Origin: Porites lutea
Lineage: Eukaryota; Cnidaria; Anthozoa; Scleractinia; Poritidae
DNA: 64,000 bases
Direction of reading: 5' to 3'
Assembly (NCBI RefSeq): GCF_958299795.1
Contig: NC_133202.1
Span: 7,733,607 to 7,797,606 of the forward strand
Made by a program: the position numbers and the translations under genes. The notes beneath the pieces are model-generated. The model was not told the DNA's origin and searched no databases. It was given only the letters and a program-made list of their open reading frames with translations. This document shows positions 1 through 13,800 of the stretch, one piece after another. Positions within the stretch are counted from its first letter, which is position 1. Every line of letters starts with the position of its first letter.

Positions 1-279
1 GACGACGGCGCACGCAAATCAAACAACTGGCTTGACCAATAGCAGAGCCGCAAATTGAGCACCGGAAGTCACCTGCACTTCCTTCCGTGCGCTTTCCCGT
101 CGTCAATTGCGTTCCCGTTCTGTTGCTAAATCAACCTAATTAAATAGGAAACCGAGAGACGACTGGGAACGAGTCAGCAAAGGAAGGATTAATCGACAGG
201 AAACAGGACCCCATCAATTGATGGGCTCCTAACAGGAAACTAAGTCCGGCATCAATCTGCAACGGAGAATAGAACTCAC

Positions 280-3200
280 TTCATGAACTCTGGTGACCTC
301 GCTATAACGTTTTCAAATTCCGCAAAAGATAACAAGCCGTCTTCGTCCAGGTCTGCTTCCTCTAACAACTATTGAGACAAAATGGACAAGCTAAGTTTTA
401 AATGTTTTCAAAACTGCCAATCGTCATAAAGATTACTGGCGTGAAGGGACTAGTGAGAGACTCAGCAGGGTACTATACGTTCTCAGTAGTCCTTCGCTTC
501 TCATTGCCGGTTTCGATAGTATAGGCCCGAGTGCGAAATACCGGCTGTCAAACTACAATTTTGGACAGAACAAAAAAGAAATGCAGACCCCTGATCGCCA
601 TTCCCCAAACTGATCAAGGATGAAGCCGCGCAACTGGGTCAAAGCGGACCTTTTCCCATCATTGATATGGATCTCGGGGGGTGGGTCTTTCTACATCTAT
701 TTTGTCCAAGATTGCCGCAATCTTGGTCAGAATAAACGAAACGACGGCAAAAAGATATAAATCGAGAGGAAGAAAGTTTTGACCCATTTTGTAAAATCAA
801 ACGAACGCCGATGGGACGGCTATAGATGGTCACCATATGAATTGTGCCGTTCATACAATTTCAATTTGAAAAGCATCAACTGAATTAACCTGAGATCAGG
901 CCCAATTTTAGCGGTTCTCATACATTCTCTCTAACGGCTACCATGCCATGCCAGCAGGAATGTAATTTTTAAAGCGAAACGAAAATAGAGCCTGATGTCA
1001 GGTTGCAACTGAATTCACTTTCCGAAAAGTAAGCACGGTCAAGTAATTAGCACACGTGTCTAGATTTTTACCAGAAAATGCACGACATCGTTTACCTTAT
1101 CAGTGACAAACTCCATCTCTTCGTCGGAAAGTTCATTTGCTGTGATGGCTCGCAGGGTCAGTTTTAAGTCTTCCTTACCGAGATAATTGTCGCCATCAAA
1201 ATCTTGATAAAGCAGAAATAGATTTTAAAAGTAGAGCTACGTACCCAGTTAGTGCCTTATCTCAAAAAGTGAGCAGATCAAAGTGAAGTGAGGAGCACGG
1301 GTGCCAGGGAAATCTACCCAAGAAAGAATTTAAAAGAGAAATTCGCCGACTTAAATCTAGATATTTTAGTAAAAGAAAATTACTATAATTGAAACACCTA
1401 TCATTATACAAAAAGTTTGGCTGGCTAAATAAATAATTAAGTGTTTATAAAGTTTCAACTGATTTTCTCTTAAACTTCTAAAGTTATCGTTACCTTAACT
1501 CTGTGTTTATGTAATAATACTTTACTGTAACAGTTAATTAACCCTCAGTTTTTCGTCCGTCCCGCCTAGGTTAGCAGTTGCTACCTGCGGGTCAATGTAA
1601 TAACTTAAGTTAAATTCTTGAAATAAAGTTTTTTTTTGTAATTAATGTTGTTAAGTCATTGCCCGGCCTTAAAACGAAGGACAACGCATACGCTAAGTAT
1701 TGGCTTTGCTGCGTCTTTTGAGATATTTGTATGGATTGCCTTCTGGACTTCCCACGTTTCTTCCTAAGTTAACAGGTATTTTCGGCCTAGAAAGTAGTCA
1801 AACCTTTACTGTTGGCCAGAAGTTGGACAAATCACCTGAAACCGTACAAAACATTTTCCCCCACATCATCTTCGATTTTTTTTTCGAGAATGATGCCTCA
1901 ATCGCAACAAGAAGTTAAGTGCGCCTCAAAAAGCCTCAAACGCGTATCCATGATTTGAGGCCGGGTTGGGGAAATTTGCGCTATTACGACTTTTGACTTC
2001 TAGTCTTACCAAATATCTTGAATGCGTACTTTGCCTTCAGTTCTCTTGGTGCCTGTAAAATGAGAACGAAAAATTCACGACTTTTGTGCTTTTGGTAAAT
2101 TGTCATCAACCTTACTTACTAAGATGATAAGTCGCCTTCACGAATCAGTAAGAGAGTAAATAGTCTAAACAGTTTTCCAGTCGATTGTCAAACTCACCGA
2201 TTCACTAAGAACTGACATCATGTTCAGAAAGTCGTCAAATGTTAAGGCACCGTCTCCTTTCAGTGAAAATACCTCGCAGATCCTCCTTCTAAAGGGATTC
2301 TCCTGCCAAGAAACAGAAAGGGAGCCTGACTGTTGCTGCTCATCTTAATTGCCTGCTTGCTCGGGATTTCCCCTTGTGCATGTTGGTCTCGCAAGAAAAA
2401 ATTCTCTTTTTGGCCCATAATAAATCTTTTAGTGACCATGTTGAGGTAAAGATGGCTGGATATTGGACTCGTCTTCAGTTTCCTTTAAAAGTTTTGATAG
2501 AACTCGACTCGGTCTCGGTCCATAAAAAAGGCAAAAAAAATAAAAGAAAAAAAAACTTGGCCGATGTTCAGCTTTCTGTGACCTCACCACCTTGGTCAAT
2601 AACGCATATATATATTTCATGTTTCCGCGCCTTACTGGCTGTAAAGACCTTATACGCCAGATCTACCAAGCCGTCTTAAAGTAAGATATAACTGAACTAT
2701 CAGGTTTCTCAAATTAGTAGGCCTTTTAATAGGAACAATAACTTAGGATATATCGTTATTAGGATAATGGCCTTGGGACTCCGGGCACAACCTTCAGTCC
2801 TTCACCAATTCAACCGCCATAGCCTGTGTACAGTCGGCGGGCCAACCCATCCCTTTCAAGAAACCATGAAAAATCAGCTCGCACCTTATTTTTGATACAA
2901 TAAAATCATTAATCCCTAATTTAGCTTATCTTACTTTAAGTTCTGGAAGCTGCTGAAGGAATTTATATTTCAGTTTTGGTTGGACATCAAGTTCTGTAAA
3001 GTCCTTCGGAATAACTTCTGTGTTCAATTCGCTGTATCTCTTGTGAATTCTGAAAACAGTAACAAATGAGAAATTCTATCCCGCAAACAGAAGAGGGAAT
3101 AAAAGCCCCGGCTTTAAACTTCTTGGAGTGATTCTTAAGCGTAATAACAATTATTAAAAGCATGAATTGAATAGCAGATAGTCAAAGGCCGACGGAAACG

Positions 3201-4087
3201 GGCCACCCCCTTTACATAATATAATTTCAAAGATACGTGAAGGACTGAGGCGTTGATCTAGTCGAGTGGTATCCAAGAGATACTCTCACATATATAACTG
3301 TTAGTAAATATTTTGTGTAGAGAACTTGGGTCCCAAGGCGTCGCGTCAAGACTACAGGCGTTTAATAACTGCAAGTGGTCCAATGTTTTTCCTACATGGT
3401 GCTTTCCATCGGGAGGAAGTTTCGACTGAGAAGTTGAAGGTGCATTTGATAGATGGGGTTATATGAAAATTTATAGCACCACTTTACAGGGATTTAAATC
3501 ACGTTATCAAAATAGCCAAAAATGATTGCGTGGCCACATTTGTTGTGTAATTGTCCTTTAAAACTCATGACTGTCTTTCGTTGGCTTTAACTTAAAAAAA
3601 AGATAAAATTAAAAATGAACAAAATTGTCATGAGTATCACGTATGACGTTAATATCAACCTTTTCAGTTTTCGAGATCTATAAATTGTGCAGGTTAAAAG
3701 CAACAATTAATTTTCGAACAGCTTAATAGTCTGATCATGAAAATGAGATCGATCGCGCGTGAAATATAACTGTTTATCACTTTAATACATATAACTCTGT
3801 ATACTCTTGTACCTTGTGTTTAATTTGTTTTAGAGAAATGCATGAGATCTTAATTATCTCAGCAGTTATTCTAACTTACCTTAATATATCAGCTCGGTTA
3901 AAGTAAGTACAGTCCTGAAACGATAAAAATAAAATACAGAAGTAAAGCTAAACTATGTGCCACTTCCAGATAGATGTTTACGCTTGAACTGATTTTATAA
4001 TGGATAACACATATTTTTCGGTTATAAAACGAAAACCTGATAATCTTCAAGCTGATCTTCTGTAAAGGCCGCCTGTTTGTTTCCCAT
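280..4087 (-). CDS. CIB2/CIB3-like calcium- and integrin-binding protein, seven exons (3' partial)
   Basis: Exons, read on the minus strand: 4037-4087, 3880-3914, 2935-3049, 2198-2302, 2010-2052, 1096-1202 and 280-368. All junctions keep frame and have GT..AG ends; the exon 1 donor (GTTTTC) is weak. The protein begins [17 protein letters not shown] and continues with [42 protein letters not shown] and [11 protein letters not shown], matching human CIB2/CIB3 along its whole length. MGNK fits the N-myristoylation signal of the family. The EF-hand loops near the C-terminus ([12 protein letters not shown] and [12 protein letters not shown]) keep most calcium ligands. The last exon ends ..SPEFM plus two bases at a GTGAGT donor, and the short C-terminal exon (TFHIRI-like in relatives) is not in the window. 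CIB proteins bind calcium and integrin or channel partners at membranes; CIB2/3 work with TMC mechanotransduction channels in vertebrates. That role here is inference. Confidence 0.93.
2405..2590. repeat. Dispersed repeat in a CIB-gene intron
   Basis: It shares an ordered set of phrases (TAATAAATC.., GGTGAAGATGGCT-like, CATAAAAA..GCAAAAAA, TTGGCC.ATGT, TGACCTCAC) with stretches at about 34430-34580 and 41770-41950 in the kinase array. It looks like an old short dispersed element. No terminal repeats were resolved. Confidence 0.45.
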
Positions 4088-7000
4088 TTTTCATGTACAT
4101 CCGAGAACAGAACACAATTATTTTTTTTGGTGACAACTTTCGAAAGACTGTTCTTGCGGAGTTAATTTTAAATTTTTGCGTTCATCTATGCTGTTGAGGA
4201 TAAATGTGATTCGAGTAATAGTAAATTCACTGCACCTGTTTGCTATAAAGTATAACAAAACAAGCAAATGCATTGGTGCACTACATACATGTTTTTTGCA
4301 ATTGTTTTTGTCCAGCTCATAATCATTCTCTGAATTCCCTTTATGTTTATAGCTTATAGAGAGCTCGGATTTCTCATCTCTCCCGCTGATATAGACCTCA
4401 TTCGTTAATAATTCATTTTACCACCTAGGAAAAAATTACTGTAGTAGTGACACCGTTATTAATTTAAAGTAATTTATATGCTACACAGCAGAGAATGCAG
4501 AGCAATTTCTAGAACGCCATGTTAGAGCCATTTTTTTTTTAAAGAAAAGTATATACAGTTTTACCATTTTCAAAGTTAATTTGGACCTCGCTTTTCCTCA
4601 TTTATAGTCCATATAATGCCATTGCGAAATTCGATGACTGTACGACTGACAAATTATCCTTCGCCAATACGTTTTTTTAAAAAAAAAATTAAATTTGGCT
4701 GTTTGGTACCTACCGAAAACTATATTGCGGAGTCAAGTTGACCTTTTTTTTATTTAAATGTAAAATCATAAATTTTGCCTAGTCGAGCTGCTTTGATTGG
4801 TTATCGCCATTCTAAAAAAAGCGCCCTGCTACTGGCTCAGTCTTCCCGCGCCAGTAAACCGACCCGCCTGGCGCTGGCTCTCAGCTCTTAGAGACCTTAG
4901 ATGATCTCCACGGATTACTGGCTGCTACAGCCCGGCGATTAAGGCAAGGTATATAATATTAAGTAAATATATTCAAAGATAGTAGTGAAGCTGTAATAGA
5001 GTACTAAGGTGATGACGTCATAAAAATTAAGTTTCTGAAATTATGGGATTTGTCAGGATATTCTGAAAGAACAATTTCCAAGAGGCCTTCTCAGTGTTAA
5101 GCCATGGATAATAGAAAGCCCAGTCTTTTATGGTTAAGCTAGTGAAATCCAAGTTTTTTGAAAACCTTTTAGGGGAAAGGAAATTACCAAACTACCCTAC
5201 CCCCTCCCATGTAAGATATCGACAGAATCCCTCTAAACTTTGCCGGATCCCCCCCCCCCCGGCCAACTGAAACGTTTCCAAAGTTTGCGGAAGCTTTGGT
5301 ACTTGTTCGGACTACAAACAGCGGTACAAACTGGAAGGACTCGAAATGCGTCCAAGACGGGTCGTCCAACTGGCCCTTGGTTTCAGTTCTAAATGGGGAG
5401 GGGTGAACCGGTGAAGTGACAAACCAACTTTGTCACGTGAAAGCAACGTTTCCGCTCAAATGCAAAACCTGTGATCGTTTGGCTGAGTGCAGCAGTTTGC
5501 AAGCTGCACTTTAGGGTACATGTTTCACCGGGATCAATATTTAACTGTTTAATTTCTGTTCATATTCACGAGATGCTGAAAAAAGAAAACTAGGAGAGAG
5601 TTGCAAGCAGGAAAGTTTCACTTCGTGCAAGAATTTTCATGACCGCGTCACAAGTGACATTGAAGATGCACCGCAACTACTGGTCCAATTTATTTGTTAC
5701 GTTGGTTACGTCATGTTCAAGTAGTTATTTGTGAAAAAAATTATTGGAAAGCTACGTGGCATTAACTGATCGTAAGTCTGATTTTTGATTGTTAAGCAGC
5801 ACTTAATTTTTGGAGAGAATTTTAGCTTGTGTTAGGGCCCATGCCATTCATAAAGTTAATGGGAAGTTGATTAATCATTAATGACATTAATCAATAATTG
5901 TGTTATGTGTTATCCTGTGTAGCTTTTCCCAGGGGATTTGATTTAAGCCAATCAGAAAGAAAGAAATATTTTATATTCATGAAAATAACAATTAAGAACT
6001 GAATTAAGTTGGTGAATGATCGAAGTAAGTAAAGTGAATGAAATATCGATGCATCTTCATGTAGTATTCATCAAACCTTAAACAAAGATTAGTCGCCTTT
6101 AGCAAAGACAATTCCATGGTTTTTCAACTTTTGACATGGAAAAGTTTGGGAAAAATCCATCAACTCACTGTGTATGAGCCTGAGAAGTGAGACTAGGGAA
6201 TGATGTAGTTGCTATGGAACATTAAGTAGGGCTTGCTCATCAAACATCTGCTACCATTAGCCACTACAAAAATAGCATCTATCTAGTTCTGTAGAATATA
6301 TTCAATGCTTTGGATCATTTCTGCATTTGCTCTTTCTTCATCGACTATGCTATTTGTTTAAAGTTTTTTGCAGTTTAGATTAAAGTTAGCTTGTGCTGTA
6401 GGCATGCAGTCTAAATCCCCCTCATAGACTACCAATATATCGAGCTCTCTATGTAGGTCTTTGTGACAGGTCGGGCTGCAATTCATGCTTGAAACTGCTG
6501 TAAATTGAAGTAGAACCCTTTTAATGTCATTGAGAGAGATTGAGCATTACTAGTTTTAGAATTAGTATTCTTTTGATTGAATTTGCACATAACTGTGATT
6601 CCCAAGGTGTAGCTGACACAAAGCATGTGCATATTTATATAAATGCTGCCGTTTATTCTGCAATTATTTCTGTGAACGGTAATTAGACTAATTGCAATTG
6701 TCACATTTCTCCACCCCCTAACCCGTGGGGGCGCAGGGGAGAGAGATGTCTGAATTCCAAGCATTATAATGTTGTCCGGTGACATCACCTACTTTTGCAA
6801 ATATGATTGGCTGTTACCTTTCTGAAACAGAAAACCTTTTATTATTGGCTGAACGTGCTAAGGAAAACTTCGGTTTGAAAATAGTGTTGACAGGCTAAAC
6901 AAGAATAAAGTACACAAAGTTAAGACTGATACCATAGTAGCAACTGACAAGAAACCTTTTAATTCTGTTGCAGCAGTCTTGCTTTAGGCACTTGTAACAA

Positions 7001-7766
7001 AAAATGCACTACCAGTACAGTCGCATAGACTATCAAGCTAAAACAAAAGTAATTGCCAATGGAGGAACTGTGGGGCATTGTACTCCAGACCACAGGAAAT
7101 AATGCTCAGTATGCATGTTTCAGACCAGCTTCATGACCTCTAAATGCTAGACTCAGAGTGGCAAAAGTAAGATTTGCTCAGTCAGAGTGTTCTCCATAAC
7201 CTAGACTAGTTCAAGCTAACTCCAAGGCAAAGGTCACATTTTGCACTATCACAAGCTTATGAGTTGTGTTTAGCCTGTCAACACCTCGTTTCAAACTTGA
7301 AGAGTTAAACAACCCTGTACATTTTATTCTGGACACTTTATCGTCAAGCACCGGCCTTCACAACACTCAAAACACAGAACATTTTTCATATCGACCATAT
7401 GCATGCTTCTCAGTGTTCACAGTTCCATTACTTATGGCCGGCAACTTGTTAAGAAATCAAAGTTTTTGCAAAAATTCACAAATTACTAGTTTTAGCATTT
7501 TGTATATTGAAGGTCAGGTTGCTCAAGTATGGATATCTTTTCAAAAAGATAGAATGATTTTGATGAAGTATGACAACTTTCTGAAAGCTTTGCAATCAGT
7601 GTCAACAAGGAGTTGAACTGCCTTAAAATGGCAACATCCTTGATTCTCTCAACAGTCCAATTTTGTAATGATATTATTGTCCTCGGATATTGTCTTTTTG
7701 CTGCCACTGTGATCTCAGTGGCTTGGAATGTTGAACTACAGTCTACATTTTTTTAGAATGAGGTGT
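4088..7766. other. Gene-free stretch
   Basis: I recognise no coding exon on either strand. It would include the promoter and 5' flank of the CIB-like gene near 4.1-4.9 kb. A poly-C run lies near 5250-5260 and a CAAT-like GATTGG near 4795. The few open frames are short, lack family resemblance and look random. Confidence 0.5.
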
Positions 7767-8105
7767 TACCGTAAAATTCCGAAAATAGGCACCTCCAAGT
7801 ATAAGCCCCTCCAAATATAAGCCCCCCAAACTGTTAATGCAAAAAACCCTCCGTTAAATTGCCCCTCGGAATATAAGTCCCCCAGGGGCTTGTACTTGGA
7901 AAATTGCCCTCAAATACAAAGTAAAACAAAGCAAAAACAGTAAATTTACTAAACTATAAGGCTAGCCCAATCAATTTTGAAACGCAAATTTCTCTCCATA
8001 GATAAGCCCCTCTGAATATAAGCCCCTCCAAAAATACGGTAAGCTCCTCAGAAAGGGCCTTTGAAAAATATAAGCCCCTGGGCTTATTTTTGGAATTTTA
8101 CAGTA
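7767..8105. mobile_element. Short inverted-repeat DNA transposon (MITE)
   Basis: The left end reads CCGTAAAATTCCGAAAATA and the right end TATTTTTGGAATTTTACAG, inverted copies of each other, with TA flanking both sides. The interior is built of many repeats of a TATAAGCCCCTCC-type phrase. There is no coding capacity. TA flanks would fit a Tc1/mariner-type or similar mobiliser. Confidence 0.75.
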
Positions 8106-8913
8106 TATCGGTTATGTGAACAGTGTGCTTCTGTAACAGGAACCAAACTAATGATGCTTTGACTGGGAAATTTTTTTTGTTGTCTTACCTAAATGCAAGG
8201 TGGCAGCTTATAAGGGGCAATTTGACTGCATGAGATAGAAGATTGTAGGTGCGTCAAGAAAACCTTATTGTCAGTGCAGTGTCTCTCAAGGACACATTGC
8301 CTTTCCAAAGGAGTAACAACAGAGATTAGTGTTGTAAATGATCAAAGAATATTTTAACTATCAAAGAAATTTGCTTACAATCATAGCTTGTTGAACACAC
8401 AAGCTTTAGTAAATCCTCTGCCACCAGGAGAGAATGTAACATGGGTGGTACTAATAGTGGAATCATCAGATTTAACATTTATTTTTTTCTTTAATATGTC
8501 AACTTGAAATTATTTGAGTGGGATTGAAATCAATACTACAGTAGAATCTTGATTTTTGTTTAACCTACTGAATGAAAATGAAATTGGTTTGAATTATTGA
8601 AAGGTTTGACAAATTTAGGGTATATTGATAGTGTTTGACTAAGGCAGGGGAGACAGTTTTAGTTGAGATAATATGGGTATGCTTAAGAAATTTTTATGCA
8701 GTGCCTGTTCAAGACAGAATCCCTTAGGTCTGACTGATTACATGGAGTCCTGTAAGATGGTTCTAACTTTTTAGTCTGTGGACAAAAGCCTTTGCTGTTA
8801 CCATCCTTTGGCAGTACTTTCACATGGTACTTTTTGTTCTTAGCATTTTACAGATTGAAATTCAGAACATTTGTAAAATTTGTCTTTGACCACTTATGGG
8901 GTTGAAAGAAGGG

Positions 8914-9126
8914 TTAACCCTTTAAGTCCCAATAGTGCTCAAAATCAATTTTCTCCTGACGATATCCATAGACTATCATGAGCAAAGTCTATGAGAATTA
9001 ACAAAATGATCACAAAGAGAAAAAAAATTTGATCTTTTACAAAATTCTCTCAACTATTTCTTCAAGAAAATGTATGGAGATCAGTGTGGAGAATTTGTAT
9101 GTGGATATTGGGACTTAAAGGGTTAA
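8914..9126. mobile_element. piggyBac-like MITE with TTAA target duplication
   Basis: The ends CCCTTTAAGTCCCAATA and TATTGGGACTTAAAGGG are perfect inverted repeats. The element (8918-9122) is flanked on both sides by TTAA (8914-8917 and 9123-9126), the target duplication of piggyBac transposons. It is about 205 bp with no coding capacity, so it is a non-autonomous copy. Confidence 0.85.
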
Positions 9127-10163
9127 ACAATAAAATTGTGTTTGTTGCAACATCCATATGATGACTAGGCTTGATTACTTGCCACTCATGCTTGGGATGA
9201 GATGACTGGGAGGAGAAAACTCCGAGATGATCGCAATAAGCCACACAATATTGGCAACGTAAAGTGTTTTAATTTCAACTAACACACACTATATACAACA
9301 TCAGTACAAATACCACTTAATGTCTTTTTTTTATCCACACTACTAGGTAATGAGGAAACAAAATCCAACTGACATGCAGTTGCTTGATTTATTTGGGACA
9401 TTTTTCTTCGGATAACAACGTTAAACATCAACATGTGAGTACATGATTTTTTAATATACATAATATTGATAAGTTGTTCATAAAACTGTCTGTGGGGCAA
9501 GGGTACTATAAAAAACTTCCCCCCGGTATCAGCCCAGAAAATTCAAGAATTCCTAAAGTTAATAACTCCATAGAATTATATTTTTTTGGTTTTTTCATTC
9601 AAATGTTTAAACTTTTTTTCCATAGTTTCTTGTTCTCAATTAAATTGTATATTTTCTTGTTTTTCAAAATTTAATTTGTTTTTTTGCTTTCCTTTTGTCT
9701 TGCCGGGTTGCGATCGTTCAATAAATACATGAAAAAAAGAGAATATATGTACATGGCTCACTAACGACTGAACTCGCGTTCACGTGTCAGCGGTCAACCG
9801 CGACTTAATAACAAAAATACATCATTACGTCACGCAACGTTTCGCGACGTTCTGGAACGTTTTAGCTAACTAGCCGTCTGAAATACCGAGCTAACAACGA
9901 GCTAAAAATTCTAAAACAACTATAAGCATCTTAAACAAGAACAACAAGCTTGAGAGATGATATGATCGAAAGCTATGGGAATGTCCAACGTTAACTTTTT
10001 CACTTATAGCGAAGTTACAACTTGCCCAATGTTGCCCAACTGCCCTCGTACTCAGTACTGATAAGCAGTTGATTCGCTTAACTTAGTTGTACATGTACAA
10101 AGGAACTATAAAATTCAGTGTTTTATAGCATAACCTAAGTGTTTGTACGGAGAAAAGTCTCCT
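9127..10163. other. Non-coding; probable 3' UTR and flank of the Maf-like gene
   Basis: No coding exon recognised. The part next to 10163 is the likely 3' untranslated region of the Maf-like gene. TTTATT near 9387 would be an AATAAA signal on the minus strand, but it is almost 800 bases away and unproven. Confidence 0.35.
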
Positions 10164-10862
10164 TCAGTTTGGTAGAGGGCTAATCTTGATCAGCTTTCCT
10201 GGCATTTTGGAAACTTGAGTCAGCAATTTGACATACTTGTCCTTGTACATGTCGCGCTCTCGTTCCACAGTAGTCACCTGTCTTCGAAGCTGTTCCAACT
10301 CTTGCAACAGGCTCTTCTTTTCCTCTTCCAGATTGTTTTTAGATTCTATCCTTCGCAGCCTTGAATGCTGAGCATATCTTCTGTTCTTTAAAGTTCTTCG
10401 CCTGTGTTTGACTCTGGCAATTTCGTCTTTTGACAGCCCTCGTTCTTTGAGAAGTCGATTTATGTCTTTCACAGAGAGCTCTCGCAGCTCTTTCTCTGTA
10501 AATTTCATTTCATTCGGGCTGAGCTGTTCGTCTTCACTGAAAAAGTGGCTGTTGCTTGTGGAGCTGCATTCAGAAGGTGCCGGACTGAATTCCTCCGAAG
10601 CGACTACCGCCGTACTGTTCAGAATGCTCTGATCGTCCAAAATCCTCGGTTGGCACGTTTCGCTCAGCCATGCAGGCATTCCGTTGAGATCCAGTGTTGA
10701 ATCAGGTACATGTTGGGCTTTCTCTTCTTTCTCCTCTGCGTTCATTATCCACAAATGATCCAAGGCTGAGAAATCAAAGTTGGACGGGTCAAAGCTGAAG
10801 CCGGTTTCGTCTGTCAAAGGGGACACGACATCATGGCTTTCTTGGTTATTGTTATGAATCAT
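10164..10862 (-). CDS. Large-Maf-type bZIP transcription factor, intronless
   Basis: 232 aa in a single exon with an ATG start (10860-10862). The N-terminal half (1-120) is acidic and rich in Ser/Pro, as in Maf activation domains. Residues 123-150 form the extended homology region (TEKELRELSVKDINRLL..GLSKDEIARVK), about 151-175 the basic region (RRRTLKNRRYAQHSR), and about 178-215 the leucine zipper. RERDMYKDKYVKL matches the RERDAYKEKYEKL of vertebrate c-Maf/MafB. Maf family proteins are nuclear dimers binding Maf recognition elements. Unusually, the near-invariant NRGYAQSCR is NRRYAQHSR here: Gly becomes Arg, and Ser-Cys becomes His-Ser. This may change DNA-site choice or redox sensitivity (inference). 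Large Maf genes are also often intronless elsewhere. Confidence 0.9.
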   Translation of the reverse strand: MIHNNNQESHDVVSPLTDETGFSFDPSNFDFSALDHLWIMNAEEKEEKAQHVPDSTLDLNGMPAWLSETCQPRILDDQSILNSTAVVASEEFSPAPSECSSTSNSHFFSEDEQLSPNEMKFTEKELRELSVKDINRLLKERGLSKDEIARVKHRRRTLKNRRYAQHSRLRRIESKNNLEEEKKSLLQELEQLRRQVTTVERERDMYKDKYVKLLTQVSKMPGKLIKISPLPN

Positions 10863-13800
10863 TGTAGCAGGTCTTGCAAGGCGGTCGATCGCGAATGTCA
10901 GGAAAGACTAACTCTTAAAGTGCAAGGCACTGATTCACTTCTCGATTGGAGAACTAAAGATTTTCTTCACCAACAATTAAACGATCTAAACACGTGCGCT
11001 AAGCTTCGAAGATAACTAGGAATGAAGAGTTCTTTCTCTACCGACCGCTTATAACCGGTGTAAGAAAGAGCAAGGATTGCACCACTATATGGCCCCAATT
11101 TTATTTATTGGATGATGTAATGTTACCCAAAACAGTTCAACCAATCAAACGCGCGAGAGAGTGGGCATGTACAGGCCGTTACCATGACTACGATGTGAGC
11201 GGTGACGAACGGGGAATCCCCTAGTTGGCTTTCGTGACAGGTTTTTAAGCCCAATTTAAACTGTTTTAAAATAATTTCAGTTATGCGGATTTTTGGCAAT
11301 GAAATCAGCGATTTTGCTTTAAATTTTATGATTGAAGGAAGGTTGCAACTAAATCCCAATTTTTTGTTGCTTAATATGGAGGCGTTTGAAATAACTACCA
11401 GTACTTATTTTGGTGTCGCGGTTATTAATCAATTTTTCTGCTACAAATAAAATAATCGCCCGCACGGAAATAACCCTAATAAAATTAAGCTAAAGATACG
11501 AGAGTTTATTTGAAAAAAAGTTTTATATACCATTGTCATCATATGTTGTGTAAAAAAAATCGTAGCGTGTTTTTTTTAATCTTTTTTTTGGACATGATCA
11601 CAAAGCATTGATTTGTATTTGTGATCAATAGAGCGTAGAAAACTGACACGTCACCACGAATGTCGTAGCGCGTTACAACTCCTCATTGAAAACATTGATA
11701 TCCCCTCTAAAGATTTCATTTAAGCGTGTATTATTATTGTAAGTTGTTAGTGAATGGGTTATATATAGCCGTGACTAGGCTATAAGATGATTCAACAAAA
11801 CCTGTTTTTCTTCTTTATTCGTTACATCAGCCAAGAAGTCAGTTCTTATTCGAGATAGTTGCGCTAGATTTCACACAAGCAGATTCACTGGCATCTTGTA
11901 AAATAAAGCCACTAGCTTTGATCATTTACCTCGTATCGGCGAAGTACTCTTTGGCGGATAACGGAACGTACGGATCGTCAAAACGTTTTCTTTCGTTTGA
12001 AGTCAAATTCTTATCTCTTAATTGAAATTCAATATATCACGCGTAGAATTTCACTTAAATTATAATATCACAAACCTTTTAGATTTTTCGTTGATCGCTT
12101 CTCGTAAGGATGAAAAAATCCAGACCCTCCAAAGTGCAGTGCTTTTATGTTATATCTTGTAAAGTAAGAGAACAAAAACCTATCAGTTTTCACTTTTTCG
12201 GCCTATAAAAATCATTAGATAATGACCGAGGAGAGCGCTTTTTGCTCTGCCTTTTTTGTTTTGTTTTTGTTTTGCTATTTATAAACTGAGAAAGGAAGAG
12301 GTTAATGGTACTTTCTAGTGCAAAGTGGACAACAGAATGTGCTGAGATACAGTAATCATCCGAGTTTCATTTGTCGACTTTAAAATCGCGTAGCAAATAT
12401 TTTCCCTTGTTTTTTCAGTTGCAGATTCTCTTTCAAGACTAAACAATTCTAATTCAGTGAGGCGATAGTAAAGTAATATCAATTAGTAAAGGTCGTCCAT
12501 ACATGTCACGAGCGATAACGCTACGAACAAAGTAATTTGTGTGGACAGTGAGTAGCGTTCAGCTGATCGTAATGAAGACATATTAATCCGAAAATGGAAA
12601 GTAAGGGTTCCCTGATTTTTGAACGGTTTATAGTTTTGTGATGGTAACCTGACGGGTCATTTTCGTGCCTCACTATTTGCTTCGAAAATTAGTAGACGTT
12701 TGGCGCCCTAAAGAAGTAGCGCCTTTTGTTCCCAATAGTATAAGAAAAGAAAGACAATCCTGTTCCCCGTGCCCTGCTCTGTGCTCAAGCCTCAAGTTTG
12801 CGCTGTTCTTTTTATTTTCAAAGCTTTTCTGTTATCTCTTTCCACTTGCTCTAAGAGAACACGTGAGCTTTACTATAGCATATTAGATGGTGCTGTTTTT
12901 GTAGAGATGTCGCACACTAGACCCTTTCAATCGCAACTTATTCATCTTTACAAAAGACCTGTTTAGAATTTGAGGCGGTAAACAGGTTAATGCAAATTAA
13001 AAATGGCCGCTGTCATTCCTTATTCAGAGCAGTCATTTCAATTCTTTAGCTTTGATTTCGCCATAAATTTCAAAGGAAAAATGACTTAAGTTGTAAGAGT
13101 AGGAAAGATTACTTTTTCTATGTAAAAGACCTTGAAGTCCGCGGTAATGTGTAATCTCACGAGTTACTGGTAGTTGTTTGGGAAATTAATTATAGTGATA
13201 TGCCCAGACTTGCTTATTTCCTTTATGACGTCACTGTTTGCGTGAAATATTGCGCCATTCTTCTAGCCGGGCCGCACTGGGTACTAACGTTGATATGGAC
13301 CCGATGAAAAAATGGTTGCTTTAGTAATATTTTATTTTTACCACTTACATAAAAATTTGCTCGAATATATTGCGAACAAAGTTATTGAGGCTATAGGAGT
13401 GAAATTTTCGCCCTTAATTTTCTCTATAGAAAATTCACAAAGAAAGCTTTTTTGAACTAGAGGAAAAACAAAGCGATGACAAACTTGAATTTAAGCGAAG
13501 GCTTTCACGCGGGGAAGACATTCACTGGAGTTCTGTTGCTGAAGAACAAACACTCCTTTCCGTACCATCATAACGATGTCTTACTCCACACTACAGCTGA
13601 GTTCCTGTAGGCTCGATTACTAGCCGCTCCATGGAAAATGAGCCCACTCTCTTCGAATGAAAAGACTTCTCGGCAGTACCTGAGAGACCGGTACTGTCTG
13701 GAGTTCCTGGGGCGAGTTGGTTAAAGGGGTCTTAACGTTTAACGTCGGACGCAACAGCCGATATGTGTCGTTTAGTCAAGTCAAGCTCTTTATTTTAACG

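Noticed and set aside
1-279. Search for the last exon of the CIB-like gene
   Set aside because: No sequence coding a TFHIRI-like ending after an acceptor was found, so it probably lies outside the window.
5184-5369. Possible regulatory G/C tract near 5250 and other homopolymer runs (51.2, 54.5 and 61.7 kb)
   Set aside because: Simple runs with no conserved context; recorded only as sequence notes.
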